This document shows, in pieces, positions 7,929 to 17,700 of a stretch of DNA of 64,000 nucleotides. The position numbers were made by a program, and so were the translations under genes. The first letter of the stretch is position 1; the number at the start of each line of letters is the position of its first letter. Under the pieces are notes generated by a model that worked only from the letters and a program-made list of their open reading frames with translations, searched no databases and had not been told where the DNA came from. Source of the DNA: Vondammii sp040505895 (GTDB lineage: Bacteria; Pseudomonadota; Gammaproteobacteria; Chromatiales; Chromatiaceae); NCBI GenBank assembly GCA_040505895.1, contig JBEVXU010000001.1, positions 212,130 to 276,129 of the forward strand, given 5' to 3'.

Positions 7929-8588
7929 GTGAAGAAAATCGTTCTTGCAATACTATTGGCATCCAGCTTCAGCGGCGCCTATGCCGAAACCCGTTATGTT
8001 ACAGATGTCAACAAAATCACCCTGAGGTCGGGAGAGAGCACCACCCATAAAGTGATACGTATGCTGACCAGCGGTCAGGCAGTGAAGGTGATCGCGAGCA
8101 GCAAGGCCAGCGGCTACTCAAATATCCGCACCAAAGAGGGCCAGACGGGGTATGTTCTCACCCGCCTGCTGATGTCGATCCCAAGCGCTAGGGAGCGGCT
8201 GACCGCCGCTGAGGCGCGACTGGAAGAGCTGGAGAAGGCACCCGGGGAGCTCAGCAGCCAATTGGCACAGTTACAGGGAGAGCATAAGGTACTGACCACT
8301 CAGTTCGGTGAGCTTGAAACAGTAAAGCAGTCGCTTGAGCAAGAGCTGCAGAGCATTCGCCGGACTGCCGGCAACGCCATCCGCATCTCCAGCGAGCGCA
8401 ACGAGCTGCGCCAGCAGGTGGCCGACCTTACTCATCATGTGGAAGGATTGAAGCAGGAGAACCGGGAGCTTACCAATAATCAGGCACAGCACTGGTTTCT
8501 AATCGGTGCCGGGGTGATTGTCGGTGGCATACTGATTGGCTTGATTCTGCCACGTTTACGGGTACAGCGGCGCAAAGACACTTGGTGA
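7929..8588 (+). CDS. SH3-domain, coiled-coil, membrane-anchored protein (YgiM/TIGR04211-like)
   Basis: A 219-residue envelope protein: signal peptide (1-19, cut after AYA), bacterial SH3 domain (about 22-82, with LRSGES and GYVLTRLL), a long coiled coil (about 90-180) and a C-terminal transmembrane helix near 188-207 followed by a basic tail. The order SH3-coil-anchor matches the YgiM-type family, whose exact role is unclear. The start is GTG after weak GAGGT. It converges on ilvD. Confidence 0.85.
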   Translation: MKKIVLAILLASSFSGAYAETRYVTDVNKITLRSGESTTHKVIRMLTSGQAVKVIASSKASGYSNIRTKEGQTGYVLTRLLMSIPSARERLTAAEARLEELEKAPGELSSQLAQLQGEHKVLTTQFGELETVKQSLEQELQSIRRTAGNAIRISSERNELRQQVADLTHHVEGLKQENRELTNNQAQHWFLIGAGVIVGGILIGLILPRLRVQRRKDTW

Positions 8589-8598
8589 TTAGCGGTCG

Positions 8599-8630
8599 CA
8601 TGTAGAAGCGAACTTATTCGCTCCTACATG
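8599..8630. repeat. REP-like palindrome (GTAGGAGCGAA family)
   Basis: Arms CATGTAGAAGCGAA and TTCGCTCCTACATG pair over 14 positions with one mismatch and a CTTA loop. It sits between the convergent SH3-protein and ilvD genes. The same core occurs at 12569-12634 and 53577-53598. Confidence 0.7.
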
Positions 8631-8660
8631 TACCACTCAGTAGCTAAAACAACACCTCTG

Positions 8661-10511
8661 TTATTTTTTCAGCTGCGACAAATCTCTCACCGCACCGCGG
8701 GCGGCACTGGTGGTCAGTGCCGCGTAGGCCTGCAGTGCCTGAGAGACAACACGCTCACGGCTCTCCGGCTGCCATGCCTGCACGCCCTTAGCTTCCATGG
8801 CACTACGTCGCGAGGCCAACTCATCGTCGCTTACCACCACATTAATGGTACGGTTCGGAATATCGATCTCGATACTATCCCCCTCCTCCACCAGGCCGAT
8901 GATGCCACCTTCAGCCGCTTCGGGTGAACAGTGACCAATGGAGAGACCGGAGGTACCGCCGGAGAATCGGCCGTCGGTAATCAGGGCGCACTCCTTGCCA
9001 AGCCCTTTCGATTTAAGGTAGCTGGTGGGGTAGAGCATCTCCTGCATGCCGGGACCGCCCTTGGGCCCCTCGTAGCGGATCAGTACTACGTCACCGGCCT
9101 TGATTTCATCAGCCAGAATCGCCGCCACTGCGTCATCCTGACTTTCAAAGATGCGCGCCGGGCCGGTGAATTTGAGGATCGACTCATCCACCCCGGCGGT
9201 CTTTACGATACAGCCCATCTCCGCCACGTTGCCGGAGAGCACCGCTAATCCACCGTCCTGACTGTAGGCGTGGTCCTTATCACGAATACAGCCATTGGCA
9301 CGATCAAGGTCCAGATCCGGCCAATGACAATTCTGACTAAACGCCTCCTGACTGGGAACACCGGCAGGGCCGGAGAGGTAGCGGTCATGCGCCTCTTGCT
9401 CCTCACTGCGGCCGATATCCCACTTGGCGATGGCCTGCCCCAGGGTGCCGCTGTGAACCGAGCCCGCATCGCTGTGGATCAGCCCCGCTCTCTCCAACTC
9501 GCCAAGGATACTGATAACACCACCGGCGCGATGTACATCCTCCATATGGTACTGCTGGGTAGAGGGAGCCACCTTACAGAGGTTGGGCACCTTGCGGGAG
9601 AGTCTATCGATATCCGCCATGGTGAAATCGACCTCTGCCTCGTGGGCGGCGGCCAGCAGGTGGAGCACCGTATTGGTGGAGCCGCCCATGGCGATATCGA
9701 GACACATGGCATTCTCAAACGCATCAAAACCGGCAACACTTCGCGGCAGCACCGAGGCGTCATCCTGCTCGTAGTAGCGTTTTGCCAGATCCACCACCAA
9801 GCGCCCCGCCTCCAGGAACAGCTCCTTGCGATCAGCATGGGTTGCCAACAGCGAACCGTTGCCGGGCAGGCTGAGCCCCAGTGCTTCGGTAAGGCAGTTC
9901 ATCGAGTTGGCGGTAAACATGCCGGAGCAGGAGCCGCAGGTAGGACAGGCGGAGCGCTCGATGGCATCCACATCCTCATCGCTCTCATTGGGATCGGCAG
10001 CGGAGATCATGGCGTCCACCAGATCCAGCTTCAGATCCTTGCCGTGGAGCGAAACTTTACCCGACTCCATGGGGCCGCCGGAGACGAATACGGAGGGGAT
10101 ATTGAGGCGCAGTGAGGCCATCAACATTCCCGGCGTAATCTTGTCGCAGTTGGAGATACAGACCATAGCATCGGCACAATGGGCGTTGACCATATACTCT
10201 ACCGAGTCTGCGATGATGTCCCGTGATGGCAGCGAGTAGAGCATGCCACCGTGTCCCATGGCGATACCGTCATCGATGGCGATAGTATTGAACTCCTTGG
10301 CCACCCCGCCGGCCGCCTCAATTTCCCGCGCCACCATCTGCCCCAGGTCCTTGAGGTGAACATGACCGGGAACGAACTGGGTGAATGAATTGACCACGGC
10401 GATGATCGGCTTTTCGAAATCGCCATCCTTCATTCCTGTGGCGCGCCACAGGGCGCGGGCTCCAGCCATGTTGCGGCCATGGGTGGTGGTACGGGATCGA
10501 TACTGAGGCAT
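8661..10511 (-). CDS. ilvD: Dihydroxy-acid dehydratase
   Basis: IlvD dehydrates dihydroxy acids to 2-keto acids, the third common step of valine and isoleucine synthesis, using an Fe-S cluster. The protein is 616 residues, the full family length. Cluster ligands are visible in NCDKITPGM (near 122-130) and CPTCGSCSGMFTANSM (near 192-207), and the substrate loop GRFSGGTSGLSIGH near the C-terminus is intact. It diverges from a TetR gene across a 151-bp region containing a palindrome. No other ilv gene is adjacent. Confidence 0.97.
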   Translation of the reverse strand: MPQYRSRTTTHGRNMAGARALWRATGMKDGDFEKPIIAVVNSFTQFVPGHVHLKDLGQMVAREIEAAGGVAKEFNTIAIDDGIAMGHGGMLYSLPSRDIIADSVEYMVNAHCADAMVCISNCDKITPGMLMASLRLNIPSVFVSGGPMESGKVSLHGKDLKLDLVDAMISAADPNESDEDVDAIERSACPTCGSCSGMFTANSMNCLTEALGLSLPGNGSLLATHADRKELFLEAGRLVVDLAKRYYEQDDASVLPRSVAGFDAFENAMCLDIAMGGSTNTVLHLLAAAHEAEVDFTMADIDRLSRKVPNLCKVAPSTQQYHMEDVHRAGGVISILGELERAGLIHSDAGSVHSGTLGQAIAKWDIGRSEEQEAHDRYLSGPAGVPSQEAFSQNCHWPDLDLDRANGCIRDKDHAYSQDGGLAVLSGNVAEMGCIVKTAGVDESILKFTGPARIFESQDDAVAAILADEIKAGDVVLIRYEGPKGGPGMQEMLYPTSYLKSKGLGKECALITDGRFSGGTSGLSIGHCSPEAAEGGIIGLVEEGDSIEIDIPNRTINVVVSDDELASRRSAMEAKGVQAWQPESRERVVSQALQAYAALTTSAARGAVRDLSQLKK

Positions 10512-10568
10512 AACTCTCTCCAGGAAGCCTTGATGGCCGGCGCTGCCCGGCCTACTAAAAGCGATAAC

Positions 10569-10583
10569 TGTGGATTATCCACA
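10569..10583. promoter_or_regulatory. Palindromic candidate operator between ilvD and tetR-type gene
   Basis: TGTGGAT and ATCCACA flank a single T, a perfect 7-1-7 palindrome placed between divergent genes. It is a plausible site for the adjacent TetR-type repressor. It also contains TTATCCACA, so it could be a DnaA box; compare 7614-7636. Confidence 0.45.
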
Positions 10584-10662
10584 TTTTTCCGCCCCCTGAC
10601 ATCTCAAATGGATCGTTTTAGGACTATAATCCAACATCATCCCCGGCCACCTCGGGTCCACC

Positions 10663-11241
10663 ATGCCTAGTAAAAGTGAAAAAACCCGACAGCGCATCGT
10701 CAATGCCGCCAATCAACTCTTCTACCGAAAGGGTTACAACCGCACCTCGTTTACCGATATTGTGGAGGGCGCTGACGTTCCTCGGGGCAATATCTACTAC
10801 TACTTCAAGACCAAGGACGAGATGTTACTGGCGGTGGTCAACCAACGCCTTGAGGTCATCACCGGTATGCTGACGAAGTGGGAGAGTGAGATCATCCAGC
10901 CCATAGAAAGACTGGAGCGGTTCGTCCAGATTATGTACGACAGCACACCGGCACTGCTGCGCTCCGGCTGCCCAATGGGTTCTCTCAACATCGAGCTGGC
11001 AAAAGATCAACCAGAGCTGAAAGCGGAATCAAAGAAGCTGTTCGACCTCTTCCTGCAGTGGCTCACCAAACAGTTTGTCGCCATCGGCTACCCTACTGAG
11101 GCTCGGGAACTCGCCCTGCAACTGCTCTCTCGGGGCCAGGGGGCTATCGTTGTGGCTCAGGTATACCAGGATCCAGGATTTCTTCAACGCAGCACCGAAG
11201 ATATCAAACGCTGGCTGGTTGACCTGGAGCGTTACGCCTAA
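10663..11241 (+). CDS. TetR/AcrR-family transcriptional regulator
   Basis: A 192-residue repressor. The N-terminal helix-turn-helix (about 6-55) reads TRQRIVNAANQLFYRKGYN, then FTDIVEGADVPRGNIYYYF, the standard TetR DNA-binding core. The C-terminal ligand domain has RSGCPMGSLNIELA near 104-117, seen in several TetR groups. The ligand cannot be told from sequence. It faces ilvD and is followed by argE after 40 bp of heptamer repeats, so it may control itself, ilvD or argE. Confidence 0.9.
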   Translation: MPSKSEKTRQRIVNAANQLFYRKGYNRTSFTDIVEGADVPRGNIYYYFKTKDEMLLAVVNQRLEVITGMLTKWESEIIQPIERLERFVQIMYDSTPALLRSGCPMGSLNIELAKDQPELKAESKKLFDLFLQWLTKQFVAIGYPTEARELALQLLSRGQGAIVVAQVYQDPGFLQRSTEDIKRWLVDLERYA

Positions 11242-11243
11242 CC

Positions 11244-11273
11244 ACTGACAACTGACAACTGACAACTGACAAC
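11244..11273 (+). repeat. Heptamer tandem repeat (ACTGACA, about 4 copies)
   Basis: Four copies of ACTGACA fill the gap between the TetR stop and the argE start. This is the complement of the GTTGTCA heptamer at 39549. Confidence 0.9.
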
Positions 11274-11281
11274 TAAGTTTA

Positions 11282-12427
11282 ATGAACGCACCGCAACTTA
11301 TTTCGATGATCGAGCAGCTGATCGCCTCCCCTTCGGTTAGCAGCATCAACCCCGGTTGGGACCAGAGCAACCAGGGTGTAATCGAGCGCCTGTCCGAATG
11401 GATGGAGAACCTGGGCTTCAGTGTTGAGATTCTGCCGATTCCAGGACAACCTGGAAAATCGAACCTGATCGCCAGTGCCGGCAGCGGACCTCACGGCCTG
11501 GTGCTGTCGGGACATACCGACACGGTTCCATTCGATGACAATCGCTGGAACACCGACCCATTCAAGCTGACGCAACAGGGTGATCGTCTCTATGGCCTCG
11601 GCACCTCCGATATGAAGGCATTCTTTGCCATCGCCATTGAAGCATTGCGCGATCTCGATCTGAAGCAGCTCAAGCAGCCGTTAATCCTTCTCGCCACGGC
11701 GGATGAGGAGAGCACCATGTGCGGTGCCCAGACCCTGGTGGATACCCACCGCAAACTGGGGCGTCACGCTGTCATCGGCGAACCCACCGGTCTGCGGCCA
11801 GTGAGAATGCACAAAGGGATCTCGATGGAGACCATCAGGCTCATTGGGCGCTCCGGTCACTCGAGTAACCCCGCCCTTGGGGTCAGCGCCCTGGAGGGGA
11901 TGCACGAGGTGATCGGTGAGATTCTGGCGTGGCGGCAGGAGTTGCAACAGCGCTACCGCAATCCACTGTTTGAGGTGGAGGTGCCGACAGTTAATCTCGG
12001 CCACATCCACGGGGGCGACAATCCCAACCGCATCTGCGCTGAGTGTGAGCTGCAGATCGACATCCGCCCTCTTCCCGGCATGGTTCTGGAGGATCTACGC
12101 GGTGAACTGGGGCGGCGACTTGCTGATCGGCTTGAAGGTTCGAAGCTGCGGCTTGAGATGGAATCTCCCTTCAACGGCATCCCACCGATGGAGACACCAC
12201 TAACCGCAGAGATCGTCACCGCCTGTGAAGACTTGACCGGACAGGATTCAGGGGCTGTCGCCTTCGGCACCGAGGCACCCTATCTGCAACAGCTCGGCAT
12301 GGAGACCATCATCCTCGGCCCCGGTGATATCGATCAGGCTCACCAGCCTGACGAATACCTTGGCCTGGAGCGGATTGAGCCGATGGTGGCAATACTGCGC
12401 CAGCTTATTAAACGTTTCTGCCTTTGA
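11282..12427 (+). CDS. argE: Acetylornithine deacetylase
   Basis: ArgE removes the acetyl group from N-acetylornithine to give ornithine for arginine synthesis. The 381-residue M20 metallopeptidase-fold protein shows metal and catalytic sites LSGHTDTVPFD (about 77-87), GLGTSDMKAF, ATADEESTMCGA (catalytic Glu pair near 139) and IGEPTGLRPVRMHKG. The dimerisation domain contains GHSSNPALGVSALEG. No good Shine-Dalgarno precedes the ATG; the leader is the heptamer repeat and AAGTTTA. argA lies 810 bp further on. Confidence 0.94.
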   Translation: MNAPQLISMIEQLIASPSVSSINPGWDQSNQGVIERLSEWMENLGFSVEILPIPGQPGKSNLIASAGSGPHGLVLSGHTDTVPFDDNRWNTDPFKLTQQGDRLYGLGTSDMKAFFAIAIEALRDLDLKQLKQPLILLATADEESTMCGAQTLVDTHRKLGRHAVIGEPTGLRPVRMHKGISMETIRLIGRSGHSSNPALGVSALEGMHEVIGEILAWRQELQQRYRNPLFEVEVPTVNLGHIHGGDNPNRICAECELQIDIRPLPGMVLEDLRGELGRRLADRLEGSKLRLEMESPFNGIPPMETPLTAEIVTACEDLTGQDSGAVAFGTEAPYLQQLGMETIILGPGDIDQAHQPDEYLGLERIEPMVAILRQLIKRFCL

Positions 12428-12437
12428 CGCTCGAGGC

Positions 12438-12496
12438 CGGAGTCGATTGTTCTAAGATTGTGGAAAAATGCATAGATCTTTCCACAATCGACTCCG
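12438..12496. promoter_or_regulatory. Long imperfect hairpin downstream of argE
   Basis: CGGAGTCGATTGT (12438-12450) pairs with ACAATCGACTCCG (12484-12496). An alternative stem, GATTGTGGAAA (12456-12466) with TTTCCACAATC (12479-12489), uses part of the same right arm. There is no T tract. It may slow or end argE transcription. Confidence 0.5.
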
Positions 12497-12568
12497 ACCC
12501 CTAACGATAAACCTACGTGACTATGCACAATAATTATGAAGCGCCATTTTCACAGAGAAAAGTGCGCC

Positions 12569-12634
12569 TGTAGGAGCGAATTTATTCGCGATCAGGCTCC
12601 GGGGCATGTTCTTCGCGAACAAGTTCGCTCCTAC
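12569..12634. repeat. REP-like palindrome (GTAGGAGCGAA family)
   Basis: TGTAGGAGCGAA at 12569-12580 is mirrored by TTCGCTCCTACA ending at 12634, with inner TTCGCGA copies. Same family as 8599 and 53577. Confidence 0.75.
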
Positions 12635-12671
12635 ACCCGGCTCCCGGATTACTGTGCGTAGCCATTTAAAC

Positions 12672-13130
12672 CTATAGCCCTTCAATCACTCGCGGCAGAT
12701 AGATACGCACGCCCGGCACAATCTTATTGCGGGCATACCAGCCACGATTCATCTCCAGAGCATAGAGAGCCGGAGCAATGGAGCGGTGGATCGTTTTTCC
12801 CCCGTCCGGCTCCATGGTAACAATATTAAGCAACACACCATCGGCGCCGAAGAAGCCAACATCGAGAGGTATCTGCATATTGAGCATCCACATCTTCTGC
12901 TGCTTCGCTTGGGGAAACACCATCAACATACCCCGGTCACGATCTAACGACTTGCGGTGCATCAGACCCTGACGCCGACGCTCCCCTGTAGCGGCCAGCT
13001 CCACATCTGCGCTGACCTCACCTACATGGATAGTGATTAACTCACTCTCCTGGCAACCGGAGAGCATTAGCAGAATTATCGGGAGCAGGTATCTGATCAT
13101 TGAACGCGGAGTCCTCAAAATCGTGGTCAA
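12672..13130 (-). CDS. DUF192-family lipoprotein
   Basis: A DUF192 protein of 152 residues; the most likely start is the internal Met at residue 11, which gives a clean lipoprotein signal ending LLMLSGC. The DUF192 core is clear: RRRQGLMHRKSL, RGMLMVFP and WMLNMQIPLDVGFF. The family has no settled biochemical role; a structural binding function in the envelope has been proposed. It lies between argE and argA on the other strand. Confidence 0.85.
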   Translation of the reverse strand: MTTILRTPRSMIRYLLPIILLMLSGCQESELITIHVGEVSADVELAATGERRRQGLMHRKSLDRDRGMLMVFPQAKQQKMWMLNMQIPLDVGFFGADGVLLNIVTMEPDGGKTIHRSIAPALYALEMNRGWYARNKIVPGVRIYLPRVIEGL

Positions 13131-13236
13131 TGGAGGTTAAATTAGGGATACTCGTAAAATCAATTACATTCTACTTGGTTAAGAGATAAGAAATCATCTA
13201 TACCTGACGCTATAGGAAATAGAGTCCAAACGAGAA

Positions 13237-14577
13237 ATGAAAGTGGCAAAGAGAAAGAGAAAGAGAAAACAGCCTGACCCCTTCATCGACTGGTTCCGCA
13301 GTTCATCACCCTATATCCATGCTCACCGGGGTAAGACGGTAGTCATCAGTTTTGGTGGCGAAGCAGTGGCGGATGACAGCTTTGCCGAGCTGGTGCATGA
13401 CATCGCACTGCTCCACGGTCTCGGTATTCGCCTGGTGCTGGTGCATGGCGCCCGCCCCCAGGTTGAAGAGCGGCTGCGCCTACGCAAGGTGGAGATGCAG
13501 TACATCAATGGTCTACGGGTCACCGACGATGCCGCACTGAGCTGCGTCAAAGAGGCGGCAGGTACAGTACGCGTTGAAATTGAAGCGCTGCTCTCCATGG
13601 GGCTGGCCAACTCACCCATGGCCGGCGCCAAGATCCGTGTCGCCTCCGGCAATTTTGTCACCGCCCAGCCAATCGGTGTACGGGATGGTACCGACTATGG
13701 TCACACCGGACAGGTGCGGCGTGTCGATGCTGAGGCGATCCGCCAGGTGCTGGCGGCCGGTGCCATTGCACTGATCCCGCCCCTCGGCTACTCACCCACC
13801 GGCGAAGTTTTCAATCTGGGCGCCGCCGATGTGGCCAGTGCCATCGCTATCGGCCTCGGTGCCGACAAACTCATCACCCTGATTGAGTGCAAAGGGTTAC
13901 GTGACAGTCGCAACAGAATGCTGACCAATGTAATTCCGCAAGAGGTGGAGGCGTTAGTAAAGCGGCGTAAACAGCTGCCGGAGGATTTTCTCCAGCAGTT
14001 ACACAGCGCGGTGAAGGCGTGCCGTAGCGGTGTCGAACGCACCCACCTCCTTGACCGTCATATCGACGGTGTGTTGCTCAAGGAGCTGTTCACCCGAGAC
14101 GGCGTTGGCACCATGCTCACTGCCGAGCCCTACGAGGAGATCCGTACCGCCCGTATCGATGATGTCGGCGGCATTCTCGAACTGCTTGGCCCATTGGAAG
14201 AGAGTGGTGTGCTGGTGCGTCGCTCACGGGAACTACTGGAGACAGAGATCGAGCGTTTCAGTGTTGTTGAGCTGGACGGCGCGGTGATCGGCTGCGCCGC
14301 ACTCTACTGCTATCCGAAAGAGGGGATTGCGGAGCTCGCCTGCGTCGCGGTGCATCCTGACTACCGCAATGGCAAGAGAGGCGGTACTCTGCTGCAACAC
14401 ATGGAGAATCGGGCACGTAGTGAGTCGATAGGGCAGCTGTTTGTCCTTACCACCCAAACCGCTCACTGGTTCCGTGAACGAGGCTTTACCGCACTGCCGG
14501 TAAAATCACTACCGATAAAATGGCAGGAACTCTACAACTACAAGCGCGGCTCGAAGGTCTTTGTCAAAACGCTCTAG
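13237..14577 (+). CDS. argA: Amino-acid N-acetyltransferase (N-acetylglutamate synthase)
   Basis: ArgA makes N-acetylglutamate, the first step of arginine synthesis. The 446-residue protein has an amino-acid-kinase-like domain (about 30-290; ISFGGEAVAD, LVLVHGARPQVEERL) and a C-terminal GNAT domain (about 300-440; AELACVAVHPDYRNGKRGGTLL holds the acetyl-CoA loop). The kinase-like domain is the usual arginine-feedback site. The very basic N-terminus (KVAKRKRKRKQ) may mean the true start is a little different. Together with argE it supplies two arginine steps here. Confidence 0.94.
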   Translation: MKVAKRKRKRKQPDPFIDWFRSSSPYIHAHRGKTVVISFGGEAVADDSFAELVHDIALLHGLGIRLVLVHGARPQVEERLRLRKVEMQYINGLRVTDDAALSCVKEAAGTVRVEIEALLSMGLANSPMAGAKIRVASGNFVTAQPIGVRDGTDYGHTGQVRRVDAEAIRQVLAAGAIALIPPLGYSPTGEVFNLGAADVASAIAIGLGADKLITLIECKGLRDSRNRMLTNVIPQEVEALVKRRKQLPEDFLQQLHSAVKACRSGVERTHLLDRHIDGVLLKELFTRDGVGTMLTAEPYEEIRTARIDDVGGILELLGPLEESGVLVRRSRELLETEIERFSVVELDGAVIGCAALYCYPKEGIAELACVAVHPDYRNGKRGGTLLQHMENRARSESIGQLFVLTTQTAHWFRERGFTALPVKSLPIKWQELYNYKRGSKVFVKTL

Positions 14578-14668
14578 TGGGCCATGCGGGAAATTCGGTA
14601 ACCCACAGCCAGCCCATAAGCCTGCCTTCTGTAGATACCGCTTTCCTTGCTCATTGAAAGAACTATAG

Positions 14669-14736
14669 GGAGCCTCTGAACAAGTCATGATTGTTTTACG
14701 CTGGCTAAAATCTAACCAGACTTATCCAGAGGCTCC
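14669..14736. mobile_element. Short MITE-like element, GGAGCCTCTGA family (internal deletion)
   Basis: Only 68 bp: it joins the reverse complement of the right end of the 5430-type element to the reverse complement of its left end, missing the middle. Flanks are ATAG and CTAG. The right CTAG holds the stop codon of the next gene. Confidence 0.72.
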
Positions 14737-17700
14737 CTAGGAGGCGTGATATTTCGCCAGCAGATCTTCCGTAGCCAAGGGGTGGCTATAATAGTAGCCT
14801 TGGGCCGATTCACAACCAATCAACTTGAGGAACTCGGCCTGGGCAGGCTCCTCCACCCCTTCAGCAATGGTAGCAAGACCAAAGGCGCCGCCAAGTGCAA
14901 TAATGGCCTTCACCACCTCGGCATCACTGTTGTCATCCAGCATATCATGCACAAACTCTTGATCGATCTTTAGCGCATTGACGGCAAAACGACGCAGATA
15001 TACCAGAGAGGAAAAACCTGTACCAAAATCATCAATAGATAGTTTCAGCCCCGCCTGGTGCAGCCGGTTAAGTTGATCAAGGAGCTTACTGTCACTACCC
15101 ATAAACACCGATTCGGTGAGTTCCAACTCGAGATTCTCCGGTTGCACGGCAAACTCCTCCATAATCGACAGTACCTCGTCGGCAAAGCCACTGTTCTTCA
15201 ACTGGATAGGGGAGACATTGACCGCCACACCTCCCGGATCAAAGCCCCGCTCACGCCACTCGGCCCACTGCCTACAGGCAGCCCGCAATACCCAACGTCC
15301 GAGCGCATAGATTTGGCCACGCTTCTCTGCCAATGGAATAAACCGGATCGGCATGATCATACCGTCACGAGGATGGTGCCAGCGCACCAGCGCCTCCACC
15401 CCTATCAAACTATGGTTGTTTAGATCGACCTTTGGCTGATAGACGAGTTGCAGCTCATCGTTCAGGATCGCATCCGCCAACTCCTGACTGAGTAATACCT
15501 CGGATCGCACCTGACCTGTCATCGCTTCATTGTGGAAAGCGAAATCACCCCGGCCCGCCTCCTTTGCCTTGTAGAGGGCCACATCAGCGTTGGCCATCAG
15601 TGCATCCACATCATCTCTATTATCGCTGGGTACATGGACGATACCGATACTTGTACCGGTGATGATACGGTTTTCACCCGACAACATCGGCTCCGACAGA
15701 GTATCAATCACTTTCTTCGCCAGCACACTGGCAGAGGCAGGATCATCTGTATCACTCTGTAGAATGGCAAACTCATCCCCACCAAAACGGGCCACGGTAT
15801 CAGAGGCACGCACCAGCGCTTTCAGTTTGGAGGCAACCCGCTTCAACAGCAGATCACCCACCGGATGCCCCAGTGTATCGTTGACATCTTTGAAATGGTC
15901 AAGATCGAGAAAATGAATCGCAAATGCAGTGGAAGAGCGGCGCAACTCAGCACGCTTTCTTATCAACTCATCCATAAACATGGCGCGATTGGGCAACTCG
16001 GTCAGACTATCGTGGTATGCCAAGTGCTGAATCACCGACTCTGCCTGTTTGCGCGCGGTGATATCATGAAATGTCACTACCGCACCAACCGCCGGCTCAC
16101 CCTCAAGGATGATCGGCGTCGCCCGGTACTCAACAGGAAACGAGATGCCATCCTTGCGCCATAGCACCTCATCACTAACGAGAAAATCCTCCTCGGTACT
16201 AATTGTCGCCCGCATGCGGCATTCAAGCTCCGGCAGCGGCGCTCCATCTGCTGTTGTGTGGTGCACCACATCATGGATTACCCGACCCACCAACTCATCC
16301 GCTTGATAGCCCAACATGGCTGCGGCGGCTGGATTGACGAAGGTAGCCCTTCCCTCTCTGTCAAGGCCGAAAATCCCTTCATTACTCGACTCAAGTAACA
16401 TCCGTGCACGCTCTTCCGCACTGCGCAGCTCCTCCTGCTCACCAACACGCTGTATGGCAATACCGGCGAGGGTGGCACCGGTTGAGATATAACCAAGTTG
16501 CACCTCTTCAGGCTCTTTTGGCGAGCTATGGCAGATGGCAAAGGTACCCAGTACGCTACCATCTGAAGAGATAATCGGATCAGACCAGCAGGCACCCAAT
16601 CCAGCTTGCCCTGCCAGGTCCCTCAATCTGTCCCAGTAGGGGTGAGTCGCCACATCCGCCACAATTACACGCTCACCACGGTAGGCGGCAGTACCACAAG
16701 AACTCACCCCCTCTCCAATTTCAAGACCGTTGATGGCTTCGTTGTAGTCGTCAGGAAGGCTTGGTGCAGCTCCATAACGCAGGCAACCACTCTCCTTATC
16801 AAGTAACATAATGGAACAGAACATACCCGGCAATATCTTCTCAACATGTCGCGCGAGGGTATCGAGAATTTCCGGCAGCGGCCGCCCTGTGGCAATCATC
16901 TCCAATATGTGACTACGTCCCTGCTCCATCTGCTCGGAGACCCAGGCATCGGTAATATCAAGGACGCTACCCATCATCAACAACGGAGAGTCATCATCCC
17001 CCCGCTGGAGTTCACCCCGCTCCCTGACGAAGCGGATCCCACCATCAGGCAACACAATACGGTGGTCAATATGGTAGAGGCTGTCCTCTTGAATTGATTG
17101 ATTCACCGCCCCCTGTACACGGGCAATGTCCTTTTGGTGAACACAGCTATAGTAAGCGTGAAGTGATGGTTCAAAAGTACCTGGATCACGACCAAAGATA
17201 CGATAGATTTCATCCGACCAGAGCAACGAGCCATCGTGAACATTCAAAGTCCAACTACCCACCTTGGCAATACGTTGCGCCTCGACAAGAGATCGCTCGC
17301 TGAGCCTTAATGCCGCCTCTGCCTTGTGTCGCTCCTTGATACCCGCCTGTAGGCGCCGGTTGAACTCGACCAGGATGCGATAACGCCAAACCAGCAAAAG
17401 AGCCAGGAGCAACACCCCCCCAACAACCAGAGCGGCGGCCAGTAGCAGCCGCCTTTCGTTCCAGTAGGGCACGGGCTCACCATACCAGCGGGTATAGATG
17501 GTCCGGTATTGATCACTCTTCAGCAGCGCCTTAACTTCATCCTGCAACGGCTGATAGAGAGCGGGCCGCAGTTGTGAAATTCCTACCGCCCGCTTGATCT
17601 CCCGTAACGGCTCGCCGACCTGTTTAATCCGACCCTCAAACCCGGCCCTTTGAGCCACCTGCATAATCACTGGAACCGGATAGGCCAGTGCATCTACCTC

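Noticed and set aside
9270..10115. 281-codon plus-strand frame opposite ilvD
   Set aside because: ilvD is complete on the other strand with all Fe-S ligands; the frame has no ribosome site or known domain.
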